Virus record (IMG/VR): IMGVR_UViG_3300047357_001637 | Coordinates: 1 to 24,888 of that record | Source of the DNA: a virus | Length of the DNA: 24,888 bases | Reading direction: 5' to 3' (one strand) | Notes under the pieces: model-generated | Databases searched by the model: none | The model's input: only the letters and a program-made list of their open reading frames with translations | Told to the model about the DNA's origin: nothing | Translations under genes and position numbers: made by a program | Part shown: positions 17,701-23,846 of the stretch, in pieces | Layout: every line of letters starts with the position of its first letter | Numbering within the stretch: the first letter of the stretch is position 1

Positions 17701-20700
17701 ATTTGCTTGTTCTCGAGGATGGATTCACTAATTTTACCAGGAGTCATGGATCCAGATATTCTCATTTTAGGTATGCGTTTACCTCGACCTCTAGCTTGAT
17801 TTAATAGTTTGTGTCCTTCCACTAATAACCTTGGTATTCTTGGGCCAACAACAAATCCAGCACTAATGTCCGTATAAGGTTTTCCCGTTTTTGCTGATTG
17901 CTCTATATCTTTATATATCCTTCTTAATTCTGAACTACCTTTTCCTCTGCTAGGACTAATCCAACTAAGATCTAATTTTCTAGGTTTATTGCTCTTTTTA
18001 TCTTGAGTTTTGTTTGATTGATTCTTAGAAGGAATCATAAAATTAGGAATATGACCTTCGCTTAACAATGAATCATAAGAGTCAACTTTATCTACAGCAA
18101 AAATTCCATGTTTATTATAATGTTTAATGTGCTTATTAACGTCTTTAATAAAAAGATTATTCGTGCTAACTGTACGTTTTGAACTAGTTACTCCTGCCAT
18201 TGCGGAATAATGCTTGGAACCTCGATTTCCAAGTCCAATAGGATTGTTTCTTTTCGCAGATTCTTTATCTTTAGAATACTGAGATCCCATTTTCTTGAAT
18301 CTGTCAAGGAATGTTTGTGCCGCTTTTGGACTTACCATTTCTGGATGAGCTTTAGACATTTCACTTAAATAATTTGCAAAACCAGAAAGACCCATATAGT
18401 CAGAAGAAAGTCCGTATGAGCCTTTTTTCTTATCTATGTCCCATGTTATTTTATTAGCAAAATTAGGAATTAACCCATTAAACAAGCCTGCTCTCTTGAC
18501 CATCTCAGGGTTGACATCTTCGTAACCAAGCGAACTTAACATCTGAGATGAGTCGTCAAGCTTTTTTCCTTGCATTTTTTGAGCTAAATCAGAGCGACCT
18601 TGCTTTGCTAGAAAATCTTCTATATACCTATCACTGTAAAGCCTAATACTTTTTGCTATTAAATTAGGAGCGGTATACTTTCCGTATTTTGATTCTATAG
18701 GTTTGCGACCAGGGCTAAAAAAGTCAATTTTGAAATTTTCATCACCTTTGCCTTTTTGCCTCCCTTTAGGCGTGTAAGCTCCAGTCCAGGTTGGGTGGTA
18801 GCCTTTTTGCTGAAGTGAAGATTTAAATAGAGCATCTTCTTGTGTATTTCCGACGATCTTATGCTGGTTCTTGTTACCAAAACCTTTTGCGGATTTTAAT
18901 TTTTTTTGTTGCGAAGCAATCGATTTCCTTTGTTTCGAGGGAATTGCGGATGATTGATCTGAGAAATATACTTGTCGCTGTAAGACATTAATACCCATTT
19001 CTTTCAACGCTGCAAATTCATCAGAATAAGTAGCGGCGCTTTTCATTACGTTATCGAGAGAAGCTTCTAAAGTTTTCCATCCTTTTATTTTTTCACCTCT
19101 AAAATTAGATGCAGTAGTCTCGGTGATCATTTTTGCTTTAGGTAGTTTTAGTATGTTTGTTCCAGCTAGTCGTTGAGCTTCTAGAGCAAAATTGGGAATA
19201 AAACCATTATAGCTATAAGGATCAAAGCCATGCTTGTCTGAGAAATCTTTTTCATATTGTTTTCCAGCTTTACTGTTTTTAGGTGGCATTATTGCAGGTT
19301 GATCCATGCCTTCAAAACTTTTTACTTCTTCGTTTTTATTATATACTACCCTGCCAAGTTTAGGTATTGACATTGTGGAAACTTGACCTGCTACATAGCC
19401 TCCTTTTTTAGCGCCCTCTCTTTCTTTGATCTCTTCTATTGGGGTCGCTTTCAATGAGTAATTAGGAATAAGTCCAGTAGCTACATTTTTACCTGTGGGT
19501 TTATTCGAACCTTTAATGCCCGCAACTGTTAAATTTCCCTGAACCCCACTAGCTCTTAAAAGTGGAGCCATATCTCGAGCTATTGATCTTTGTAATTCAA
19601 TCTGCTTTGTTTGAGATCTTAAAGTTTCTAATAAAATTTGTTCTTGTTTGTTTTTATTTCCAGCATTAGAAAGAAGTTCCGCACCTAATACTTTATTATC
19701 AATCATGGCAGCAACTATAGCTTCTTGAATTTCTAACTCTTGCTGTTTCACAGTTTTAATTTGAAGCAAATCCTGTAATGAGGTTTTTGCAAATTTTAAA
19801 GCATTAGCGAAGAGCTTACCAAAGATCAACACCAATGCAACCATGCCTGGACCAGCAAGAACATTACCCAACCCCCTAGCTATTCCTTGTGCGAAATCAG
19901 CACCCAAACTTTCACCCTCTTTTGCTCCAAGCATATCAGAAATAAATCCTAATATATTGTTAGCTGATTCTAGAAATTCTTTGAGTGCTGGAGCGATAGT
20001 TAATTCTCCAAGATTTGCCGTTAATTCTCGAACTGTTGTAAGGGTTTGGTTAGCTATAGAAGAAAGGGTTTTTTGCAGCATGGCATTTTTTTGATACGCT
20101 TCATTGCTTGCTTGGGATGAAGTCATGGTAGCCTGCGAATAAATGGAAGTTTCTTTACTCAAGTCTTTGAGCGCCGCTTTTAAAACGTTGATTTGGAAAA
20201 CTCCACCAACTTGCTCTGCTACAGCAGCTTTTGTTGAGACAGCTAAATTATCATAAGATGAAGAAAGATTTTGCAAAACAGTTAAGGCTGGCAAAGTGTT
20301 ACCTCTAATATCTCTAACGGCAATACCCAGCTCTTCCAATCTATCTAAAGTAGAACTTCTTTGAATCCTTGTGAAAATTGTCTTAAAACTATTACCAATA
20401 ACAGCACCACCTCGAGCAGTAATTTGTTGAGCTGCTGTTACTGCACCTATTAATTGATCAAAGTTTACTCCTGCATCTTGAGCTACCGCACCTGCACGAG
20501 CTAAGGCATTAACAAGGTCATCCGCACTAACCGCAAACTTAACATCGACGGCTGCCAATTTATTGATAATTTCTGTTGTAGTTAAACCTACATCGGCAAA
20601 ACCGTTGACTGCTGCAGTTAAACCTTTAACTGATTCTGCAGCCTTTAGGCCAGTAAGTCTAGTTAATATAAGAGCATCATTGGTTCGTTTTAAAGTTTCT

Positions 20701-21131
20701 TCCATTGACAAACCTTGTCGAGAAAATTCTAAAGCTGCTTCAGCTGCAACTTCTAACGATTGAGAGGTGTTTCTAGCAACATTAAATAAACCATCTCCAA
20801 ATTTTTGAAGGTTATCTGCGGTAGTTCCTAATACTGCATTGATATCTGCAAGAATTTTTTCTACTTTAGTAGCTTGAATAACAAGCTGAGCAAATGAAGC
20901 ACTAACACCCCCAATTATAGCAGCTGATGCTCCGAAGGCAATAACACGAGCATTTGATGCTTCAAGAGACTTGGTGAACTCATTTGCTTGTGCGGACATC
21001 TTGCCAAGAGGCCTGTTGAAGTCTGCAGCGTTAACTTTAATAGCAAGTCCACGGGCATTAATTTTTTTAACCGCGACCTGAACGCTAGACTCTAAGCCTA
21101 CTTGATAAGTTTTTAATCCTAATCCTTGCAT
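11694..21131 (-). CDS. Tail tape measure protein with inserted modules
   Basis: At 3145 residues this is the largest gene. Residues about 60-350 match the TP901-type tape-measure core: IIGGVSASFAQLVIQATKVE, EAALEFSRQGLS, LAAVDVKFAVSADDLV, ITARGGAVIGNSFKTIFTRI. A hydrophobic helix follows near 440. From 553 to 1602 the protein changes into Lys/Gly-rich, mostly non-helical modules marked off by eight G-x-[IV]-P-N-[FY] motifs. Two of these modules resemble PD-(D/E)XK nucleases. From about 1650 to 2650 it is long helix and coiled coil with Gly/Ala-rich hydrophobic stretches. The C-terminal 470 residues contain two GEYV boxes and Gly/Ser-rich tails. If only helical parts set length at about 1.5 angstrom per residue, the tail would be some 300 nm or more. 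ATG 21131 has AAGGA about nine bases upstream. Function in tail length and genome passage is well established for the family. Confidence 0.95.
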   Translation of the reverse strand: MQGLGLKTYQVGLESSVQVAVKKINARGLAIKVNAADFNRPLGKMSAQANEFTKSLEASNARVIAFGASAAIIGGVSASFAQLVIQATKVEKILADINAVLGTTADNLQKFGDGLFNVARNTSQSLEVAAEAALEFSRQGLSMEETLKRTNDALILTRLTGLKAAESVKGLTAAVNGFADVGLTTTEIINKLAAVDVKFAVSADDLVNALARAGAVAQDAGVNFDQLIGAVTAAQQITARGGAVIGNSFKTIFTRIQRSSTLDRLEELGIAVRDIRGNTLPALTVLQNLSSSYDNLAVSTKAAVAEQVGGVFQINVLKAALKDLSKETSIYSQATMTSSQASNEAYQKNAMLQKTLSSIANQTLTTVRELTANLGELTIAPALKEFLESANNILGFISDMLGAKEGESLGADFAQGIARGLGNVLAGPGMVALVLIFGKLFANALKFAKTSLQDLLQIKTVKQQELEIQEAIVAAMIDNKVLGAELLSNAGNKNKQEQILLETLRSQTKQIELQRSIARDMAPLLRASGVQGNLTVAGIKGSNKPTGKNVATGLIPNYSLKATPIEEIKEREGAKKGGYVAGQVSTMSIPKLGRVVYNKNEEVKSFEGMDQPAIMPPKNSKAGKQYEKDFSDKHGFDPYSYNGFIPNFALEAQRLAGTNILKLPKAKMITETTASNFRGEKIKGWKTLEASLDNVMKSAATYSDEFAALKEMGINVLQRQVYFSDQSSAIPSKQRKSIASQQKKLKSAKGFGNKNQHKIVGNTQEDALFKSSLQQKGYHPTWTGAYTPKGRQKGKGDENFKIDFFSPGRKPIESKYGKYTAPNLIAKSIRLYSDRYIEDFLAKQGRSDLAQKMQGKKLDDSSQMLSSLGYEDVNPEMVKRAGLFNGLIPNFANKITWDIDKKKGSYGLSSDYMGLSGFANYLSEMSKAHPEMVSPKAAQTFLDRFKKMGSQYSKDKESAKRNNPIGLGNRGSKHYSAMAGVTSSKRTVSTNNLFIKDVNKHIKHYNKHGIFAVDKVDSYDSLLSEGHIPNFMIPSKNQSNKTQDKKSNKPRKLDLSWISPSRGKGSSELRRIYKDIEQSAKTGKPYTDISAGFVVGPRIPRLLVEGHKLLNQARGRGKRIPKMRISGSMTPGKISESILENKQMLEEGDPYMSSMDYIPGEEKQVSKYLRMMGLDPSSSDMVELDEIKMFRGGFSKGFIPNFPSQNWQNQKSSGAVDDSIKEITEDKKKIEDKSGSKNHSHYSNGLVPNFNKKFTLTKGRKGSQLIDARHAYKVGRNQVFKPDPGQSPKSTKLKGRIANISKSGNSIDFDSIKPVASLSVTRISDQASSGQSIAFNTKAGHAYEKAIANTYVTKGWTGVGPAELDFFDTKWAKRNIPNQNKLKTPHGQTGPNHLTRYWKYADAYSGATHGPRLVLNKLMTKGLVSKDMIQDAVNTGSLDLTKKLPSFAEIVGVGNDSPYLSSTIFNPFATNGVNAKTFRNLTGLIKKPAYGNTDGRFGIKFNQDHFTALNKPRKSQGLIPNFANPLEDAISREKEALRERGSAADIYIDQDNRLKNPKNPAGLLVANTRDEPKSGSQGVNRAISMGMDPKTHGASGGIVPNYIGQRGAAGNRGGFNSSKGLKKLDKTANNAADSLEATGKGSTNAGKGMDEVQQNSSDLMTRMIGLTTITYALEGVMGGATEKMGAFGASMAIMNSAVQGVSQAMLLMTAVDTKGLSARGKDKYNQSKNSGKGGKMGKMAGMAGGLGMMAAGPLMGLVAVASALVPVFQSIKENTDLLDGPLDTLRKSAEKTSKGIDALGNAISAHQEIESTRNQLLELSNSSQAQTFDGEMKRLKLSGELAKQESNLASQATTLATALNLSESEIQIMTSGTAEGLKKLQEATFDYQQVLSATASMQAFTSAQGSKGYLGFGGKDADPIVQEIQKVAMARSANLGIGGDKNDVENVYKSLIGIVQQGAVDIAEVQQQREKTVPGKAPGNNRVSIRDSGTNNSTYFDVKEMGVMDEFKKSISESDLPMVLKAQVQAAIDGEMSLSDMAEFFKENSELAKEFAKAAKDTEKKYTLGQDILRQIAQERANILDNLKIETMQSENSLNLLKMDQGNMIASDNLRNKIKDSLGIMSSAATVQAQLAVKSKEIDNQYNNEIESINNQDVSARRKILQDFLNKDKGNQVFQNLNSTTTTQFSGDGRVETIQLDPDTAFDTNLISTREALARKANETQDKIVKATLLKLHSELEGVHNSDEANNKMLKVLSSEDKIAKLKENLEVLQSKELGIIHEQTDLSDLGLSIQQRITEEKKENAGAEKTLREKNLSTIEKELNLSAGGLAAAKERVSAFQDIVNPAELLSEKLHEELDAVTHTAGMTKLLSDATFATLDSQEYRQKATKAMATTLTEELTQEYKSLVTQGARIEAEAELRKNTELYAKLIAQKVKNERGAISNQITDRATTTQANLKRDESGRNTFDYRTEDEVSKLTDSTINLRAQYEANKAANFYALEATEQLTQSQTKFAEEMDRLREKIKAKGFFQEGLNAVERDGLTATANVQTAAGKVAGYAEMGNTIRGAEASVELARARKENNISNNSGDGNTLFSDTIAVRIAEANVEFERFNEVLANTTFDSVKQGLKDMVQMMGDSTKDMGDMFGQFFAGIAKAISDKLLDRATAQITTGIFELLGLNKGGIVGYNSGGYAGGGKTNQTPAMLTSGEYVVRKKVVDKLGPSTLDKINKTGSLSALYDEPNNDSFDMSTSDAGRMPPMLHMSEGGWLSKQWDKVKNFASDSLSSNGDDSSWTKIAKGTGTAFGAGYANYEDRDTSNDPEPPQAPSTARLNTASDLNIDPSSNMMSSPARQGGDSYAKQYGDYLLKKYDFDVQQQNQKVQDRAQMWSGITNSLTMAVGTAGFNQMIKGVKGLYETRGGTEKTVERWNKQGINNLGDLREKKPDAFAAYQNSINKSNKRAGVDRVTAEQLIQSDASPVAPSCAGGQCSVDSFGGSGGTNIMENMMGQGASNPSFDKRNTLLNNYEELSSGGKVRGPAGIDKVGPVMLDRGEYVIKASSVNNIEKQNPGFFDQLNAMRFNQGGIVGGDQSGGGSASPSSGNVTVNISVSSSGESSTSGGEAGDQAMAAKIKDAVVGVMSQEKRMGGMLRG
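11945..12057 (-). repeat. Tape-measure GEYV box, copy 2
   Basis: This encodes GGKVRGPAGIDKVGPVMLDR, then GEYVIKASSVNNIEKQNPGF. It shares the order G-G-x...P-[AV]-M-L-x2-G-E-Y-V-[VI]-[RK]-x2-x-V with copy 1, about 345 residues earlier. Two such boxes may pack against each other or against tip proteins at the end of the tube. Confidence 0.7.
12955..13100 (-). repeat. Tape-measure GEYV box, copy 1
   Basis: This encodes GGIVGYNSGGYAGGGKTNQ, then TPAMLTSGEYVVRKKVVDKL and DKINK. A glycine-rich turn followed by P-[AV]-M-L-x2-G-E-Y-V-[IV] and a short helix is a recurring element near the C-terminus of tape-measure proteins. A second copy lies at 11945-12057. Confidence 0.7.
16584..17381 (-). other. 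Tape-measure module with degenerate PD-(D/E)XK-like motif
   Basis: Residues 1251-1516 lie between the sixth and seventh boundary motifs. HAYEKAIANTY (E1344), AELDFFD (D1365) and KYADAYSG (D1402-A-Y1404) line up with the E, D and E-x-K positions of the other nuclease-like module. The catalytic lysine position is occupied by tyrosine. Both modules have NT at the start of the helix and a DFF strand, so they look like diverged copies. This one may be structural, DNA-binding or inactive. Confidence 0.45.
18475..19190 (-). other. Tape-measure module with complete PD-(D/E)XK-like motif
   Basis: Residues 650-885 lie between the second and third boundary motifs. Within them E765 (QEDALF, helix), D803 (FKIDFF, strand) and E813-S-K815 (PIESKYG, next strand) give the E...D...E-x-K order of PD-(D/E)XK nucleases. 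A helix with NLIAKSIRLYSDRYIEDFL follows. The family is very diverse and short motifs can arise by chance, but the strand-turn-strand setting fits. If active it would cut DNA; timing relative to ejection is unknown. Confidence 0.5.
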
Positions 21132-21161
21132 ACCTTTTTCCTTGTTAGGAATAGGTACACT

Positions 21162-22166
21162 TTATTTTTTTGGAATGCCGCTTAATTCCATCAAATCTTC
21201 CATACTGAGAGAGCCTCCTCTGTCTTTCGCGGCCTTTTGCAAAGAAACTCCTGCTTTATCAGAAGGTCTTTCAAGTCCAGCATATTCATAATCCTCTTCG
21301 GATGCTCCAAACAATGTTGCTCCATCTTGATCTTTATCAAGTTTGCTCTTCATTTTTTCCTTCGCCTCATCACTGATACTTCCATAATCTAATAATGCCT
21401 GAGGATCTTTTTTGATTTTCTCTGGAATATGTTTATTATTTTCAAATATATTTTTGAATATTTTTGTATATACAATAAGCTTGAGTTGATTGTAAGTTAA
21501 GCGAACAACTGGGCTACCAAAAAAGCCAACAGTATCATCACTGAAAGGAAAGTAAATATAATAAAAATCCTGAAGAATCATTTCTTGTATTTTTAATTCT
21601 TCAAAAGCAAGAAAAGTTTCATTGTATGTTGAGATTAATTTTTGAACTTCTTCGGGGTAAAGCTCATTAAAATCGTCTTCTTCTGGGAATAATTTATTTT
21701 CTAGTTTTGGATCTGTATAAAATGATTTAATTATATAATAATCGTTTGACCTTTTGTCTGCATATGCTTCAGCATTAACTCCCATTAATTCAGTTTTTTT
21801 CTGCTGAAGTTTATTAATTTTATCCCGTGTTTCATTGATAGTTTTATTTTGCCTATCAATATCAGATTTTAAAACAAGCTGGGTTTTATTAGCTTGTAGC
21901 TGACTAATAAAAAGGTCTAGCCTTTTAATCTCGTCTTCGTCAGAATCGCTCCAATGACCATCTTTTTTAAGGGCAGCCAAAACTTCCTCTTCAGTAGGTA
22001 TACCTCTCTTTATAGCATCAGTTAAATAGTTGGATCGTATTTCATCGATGTCAACTTGATCGAGAGATGTTAAATGTTTTATATAATAAGTTTGACCGTC
22101 TACCTTTGCTTTTGTGTGACCTTCTACGATCTCCTTGAAGATCTTCCTGTAGTCAGTAATTTCCAC
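21162..22166 (-). CDS. Charged protein in tail-chaperone position, 334 residues (GTG start)
   Basis: I do not recognise the family with certainty. The gene lies directly upstream of the tape measure, where tail assembly chaperones are usually encoded. The N-terminus reads VDGQTYYIKHLTSLDQVDID. Residues about 75-128 form a charged coiled coil (DEIKRLDLFISQLQANKTQL and KTINETRDKINKLQQKKTEL). The middle is acidic and aromatic (DFYYIYFPFSDD, RLTYNQLKLIVYTKIFKNIF), and the C-terminus has a Gly/Ser-rich tail. The start is GTG 22166, one base after the previous stop, with GAAGAAGG about 11 bases upstream. The gap to the tape-measure ATG is 30 bases. A chaperone or tape-measure-binding role is inferred from position only; it is longer than lambda gpG or gpGT. 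Confidence 0.85.
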   Translation of the reverse strand: MEITDYRKIFKEIVEGHTKAKVDGQTYYIKHLTSLDQVDIDEIRSNYLTDAIKRGIPTEEEVLAALKKDGHWSDSDEDEIKRLDLFISQLQANKTQLVLKSDIDRQNKTINETRDKINKLQQKKTELMGVNAEAYADKRSNDYYIIKSFYTDPKLENKLFPEEDDFNELYPEEVQKLISTYNETFLAFEELKIQEMILQDFYYIYFPFSDDTVGFFGSPVVRLTYNQLKLIVYTKIFKNIFENNKHIPEKIKKDPQALLDYGSISDEAKEKMKSKLDKDQDGATLFGASEEDYEYAGLERPSDKAGVSLQKAAKDRGGSLSMEDLMELSGIPKK

Positions 22167-22167
22167 A

Positions 22168-23016
22168 TTATAAAGTACCTTCTTCTATGTCTTTTTCTAA
22201 ATTCTCGAAATCTTCTTTGGTAGCTGAAACACTAAAATACCAAAAACTAACGAAAGCCGTTAACTTATCGTAAACTAAATCAAGCAATGGATCCTCATCC
22301 TCTTCTAGGTCATAAAGATAGTTTAACTTATCATCAAAAGTATCGCCCTTGAAATAAGGTTCTAATTCTCCTTTTTCATTTTCTAAGTTAGTAAGAGATA
22401 ATAAATACCAAGAGATGACTTTAGTTTGAGCTTTACTGTCTGCAGTATGATTTAATAGTGCAGAAAAGTTGGTCTCAGTTTTTGCAATATCTCTTCTTAA
22501 TTGAGCCATTTCTTCAACTGTCTCTTTTTGCTTATCTGAGAATTTATTTTTATCGCTAATTTTCCACGATGTAAATTCTGTTTGGAGTTGGCCAAGTCTG
22601 CCATACATCTCCGCTAAAGCTTTTGCTTCCGCTTCACTCATGATACCTCCAGTATCGCTATACTTATTAAGGAGCATTGCTTTGGTTAAGATGCCATCTT
22701 TAACACAGCGACTCATCTCAATACTGTATTCCATATCCGCTTCTTCCATTTGGCGGCGAGTTGGCTGTTTAATCACAAAAGAATAAGGGGCATTTTCTTT
22801 TTCTTTACGGGTTTCTTGTACAATTTGGGTTTCTGTTACTTTTTGTTTTTCAGTCTCAACATACTTTTCTTCTTGCCCTTCAGCATTTTTGCGAGTCTTT
22901 TCGACTTCTACATCTTTTTCAACTTCGACTTTTTTCTCAACATCGACTTGTTTTTCGATCTCTTCTTCTAAGAAGACTTTAAATCTATAAATTTCTTTAT
23001 TTGTTTTTGTATACAT
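22168..23016 (-). CDS. Hypothetical tail-assembly-region protein with Glu/Lys/Val repeats, 282 residues
   Basis: I do not recognise this gene. The N-terminal 75 residues are very charged, with short repeats such as VDVEKKVEVEKDVEVEKT followed by ETEKQKVTETQIVQETRK. Then comes a block with PYSFVIKQPTRRQMEEADME and CVKDGILTKAMLLNKYSD, a helical centre with EMAQLRRDIAKTETNF, and an acidic C-terminus with YLYDLEEDEDPLLDLVYDKL. It has no signal peptide or obvious catalytic motif. ATG 23016 is preceded by AAAGGA with eight bases between. It ends one base before the 334-residue gene, so the two are probably translationally coupled and may act together, possibly like the G and GT pair, though no classic frameshift site is seen. 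Confidence 0.85.
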   Translation of the reverse strand: MYTKTNKEIYRFKVFLEEEIEKQVDVEKKVEVEKDVEVEKTRKNAEGQEEKYVETEKQKVTETQIVQETRKEKENAPYSFVIKQPTRRQMEEADMEYSIEMSRCVKDGILTKAMLLNKYSDTGGIMSEAEAKALAEMYGRLGQLQTEFTSWKISDKNKFSDKQKETVEEMAQLRRDIAKTETNFSALLNHTADSKAQTKVISWYLLSLTNLENEKGELEPYFKGDTFDDKLNYLYDLEEDEDPLLDLVYDKLTAFVSFWYFSVSATKEDFENLEKDIEEGTL

Positions 23017-23048
23017 TTCCTTATTCCTTTGTTAAATTAATAGTAAAA

Positions 23049-23330
23049 TTAAAATTTAAAATTTACAGTAAATTTTTCTATATTAGAATTTGCTTCGCGC
23101 ATTGACTCATTACCTATATCAAGAATTTTCTTTCTTAAATATTGCATTTTTTCATCATCAAGATAATTGGCTTGATCAATGATGTCAGAATGTTCGGGCA
23201 AATGTTTTTTCAGTTTATCAAAACATATTTGATTTTCTGCATGCAAATCCTCGACTAATACTAGAAAGCTTTTAAATAAACTTTTAGTATTACCTTTAAC
23301 CGTATCTGATAGAAATTTTCCTGCTTCCAT
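23049..23330 (-). CDS. Small helical hypothetical protein, first gene of the leftward operon
   Basis: The protein is 93 residues if it starts at ATG 23330, or 98 if it starts at TTG 23345. The ATG is preferred because AAAAGG lies just upstream and nothing resembling a ribosome site precedes the TTG, although the spacing of four bases is short. It is predicted all-helical, with KSLFKSFLVLVEDLHAENQI and DDEKMQYLRKKILDIGNESM. No cysteine pair or catalytic motif is visible. It is followed after 32 bases by the 282-residue gene. It could be a small structural or chaperone subunit; I cannot assign a function. Confidence 0.75.
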   Translation of the reverse strand: MEAGKFLSDTVKGNTKSLFKSFLVLVEDLHAENQICFDKLKKHLPEHSDIIDQANYLDDEKMQYLRKKILDIGNESMREANSNIEKFTVNFKF

Positions 23331-23386
23331 AAAACCTTTTACCAATTAATGATACACATATTATTGTATTGTGTGTAAAAAAAAGT
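23331..23386. promoter_or_regulatory. Divergent intergenic region with candidate promoters
   Basis: About 55 bases separate the two divergent start codons. Leftward, TTTACA (complement near 23374) is followed 19 bases later by TATCAT. Rightward, TTTTAC is followed 16 bases later by TATTAT. ACACA on the left and TGTGT on the right (about 23355-23375) form a short imperfect inverted repeat that could be an operator. All matches are weak in such AT-rich DNA. No terminator hairpin is visible. Confidence 0.3.
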
Positions 23387-23845
23387 ATGGGTTCTTTAAT
23401 CAGCGATAGTGACAAAGAGGCTTTTGAGTCTGTCTTTGATGATATACACGATACTTTTGCTCGTGATATTAAGTTTATTAAGGAGGCTCAAAGAGTTATA
23501 TTGAGCACCGATCCTAATTATAATTATTTATATAAAAATGTAAGAGGTAGCGTGACATCTATAGAGCGAAAAATTGTAGAGGCAACATTTAAAGCTCGAA
23601 TTTTATATATCGGCAGACAGAATGAGGGAATATTTGATGGCGAAGTCGACGCTCAAATTAAAGTTGAAAAACATGTTGGCGAAGTTCGAATTAAAGTAGA
23701 TAAAGAGGGATATGGATATTTGAAGGAAACAAAGAGATGTGAATTTGATGGTAGAAAATTTTCAGTAATCAGCGATGAAATGCCGCATGGACTTTTTTCA
23801 CCTAAGTATTATACTTTTTATTTAAAACCAGTAGACGAAGGTTGA
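23387..23845 (+). CDS. Putative head-closure/neck protein, 152 residues
   Basis: This is the first gene reading rightward. The start is taken as ATG 23387; the open frame extends to a TTG at 23369 but nothing supports that codon, and no clear ribosome site precedes either. Residues 1-65 are helical (SDSDKEAFESVFDDIHDTF, SIERKIVEATFKARIL). The C-terminal half alternates short strands (FDGEVDAQIKVEKHVGEVRI, YGYLKETKRCEFDGRKFSVI) and ends with KYYTFYLKP, a layout compatible with small neck or head-closure proteins. The next gene looks like a tail-completion protein, which supports a role at the head-tail junction. This is inference from size, fold impression and position; no family match is claimed. 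Confidence 0.8.
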   Translation: MGSLISDSDKEAFESVFDDIHDTFARDIKFIKEAQRVILSTDPNYNYLYKNVRGSVTSIERKIVEATFKARILYIGRQNEGIFDGEVDAQIKVEKHVGEVRIKVDKEGYGYLKETKRCEFDGRKFSVISDEMPHGLFSPKYYTFYLKPVDEG

Positions 23846-23846
23846 T

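Larger units (their letters stand above)
16326..19475 (-). repeat. Eight G-x-[IV]-P-N-[FY] boundary motifs in the tape measure
   Basis: The motif occurs as GLIPNY (19458-19475, G553), GFIPNFA (19185-19205, G643), GLIPNFA (18456-18476, G886), GHIPNF (18039-18056, G1026), GFIPNF (17526-17543, G1197), GLVPNF (17382-17399, G1245), GLIPNFA (16563-16583, G1517) and GIVPNY (16326-16343, G1597). Spacing ranges from 48 to 272 residues, so these are markers between different modules, not a tandem repeat. Synonymous codons differ between copies, which argues for selection on the protein. They could be linkers, folding stops or cleavage sites. Confidence 0.9.

Noticed and set aside
22150-22200. Possible programmed frameshift joining the 282- and 334-residue genes like lambda G and GT.
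   Set aside because: The second frame lies one base forward, a stop is found about 20 bases upstream of the GTG, and no clear slippery heptamer is present; two coupled genes explain it better.
22750-22971. A rightward open frame rich in phenylalanine that looks like a membrane protein.
   Set aside because: It is the complement of the Glu/Lys/Val repeats of the 282-residue gene; Lys and Glu codons read backward give Phe and Leu.
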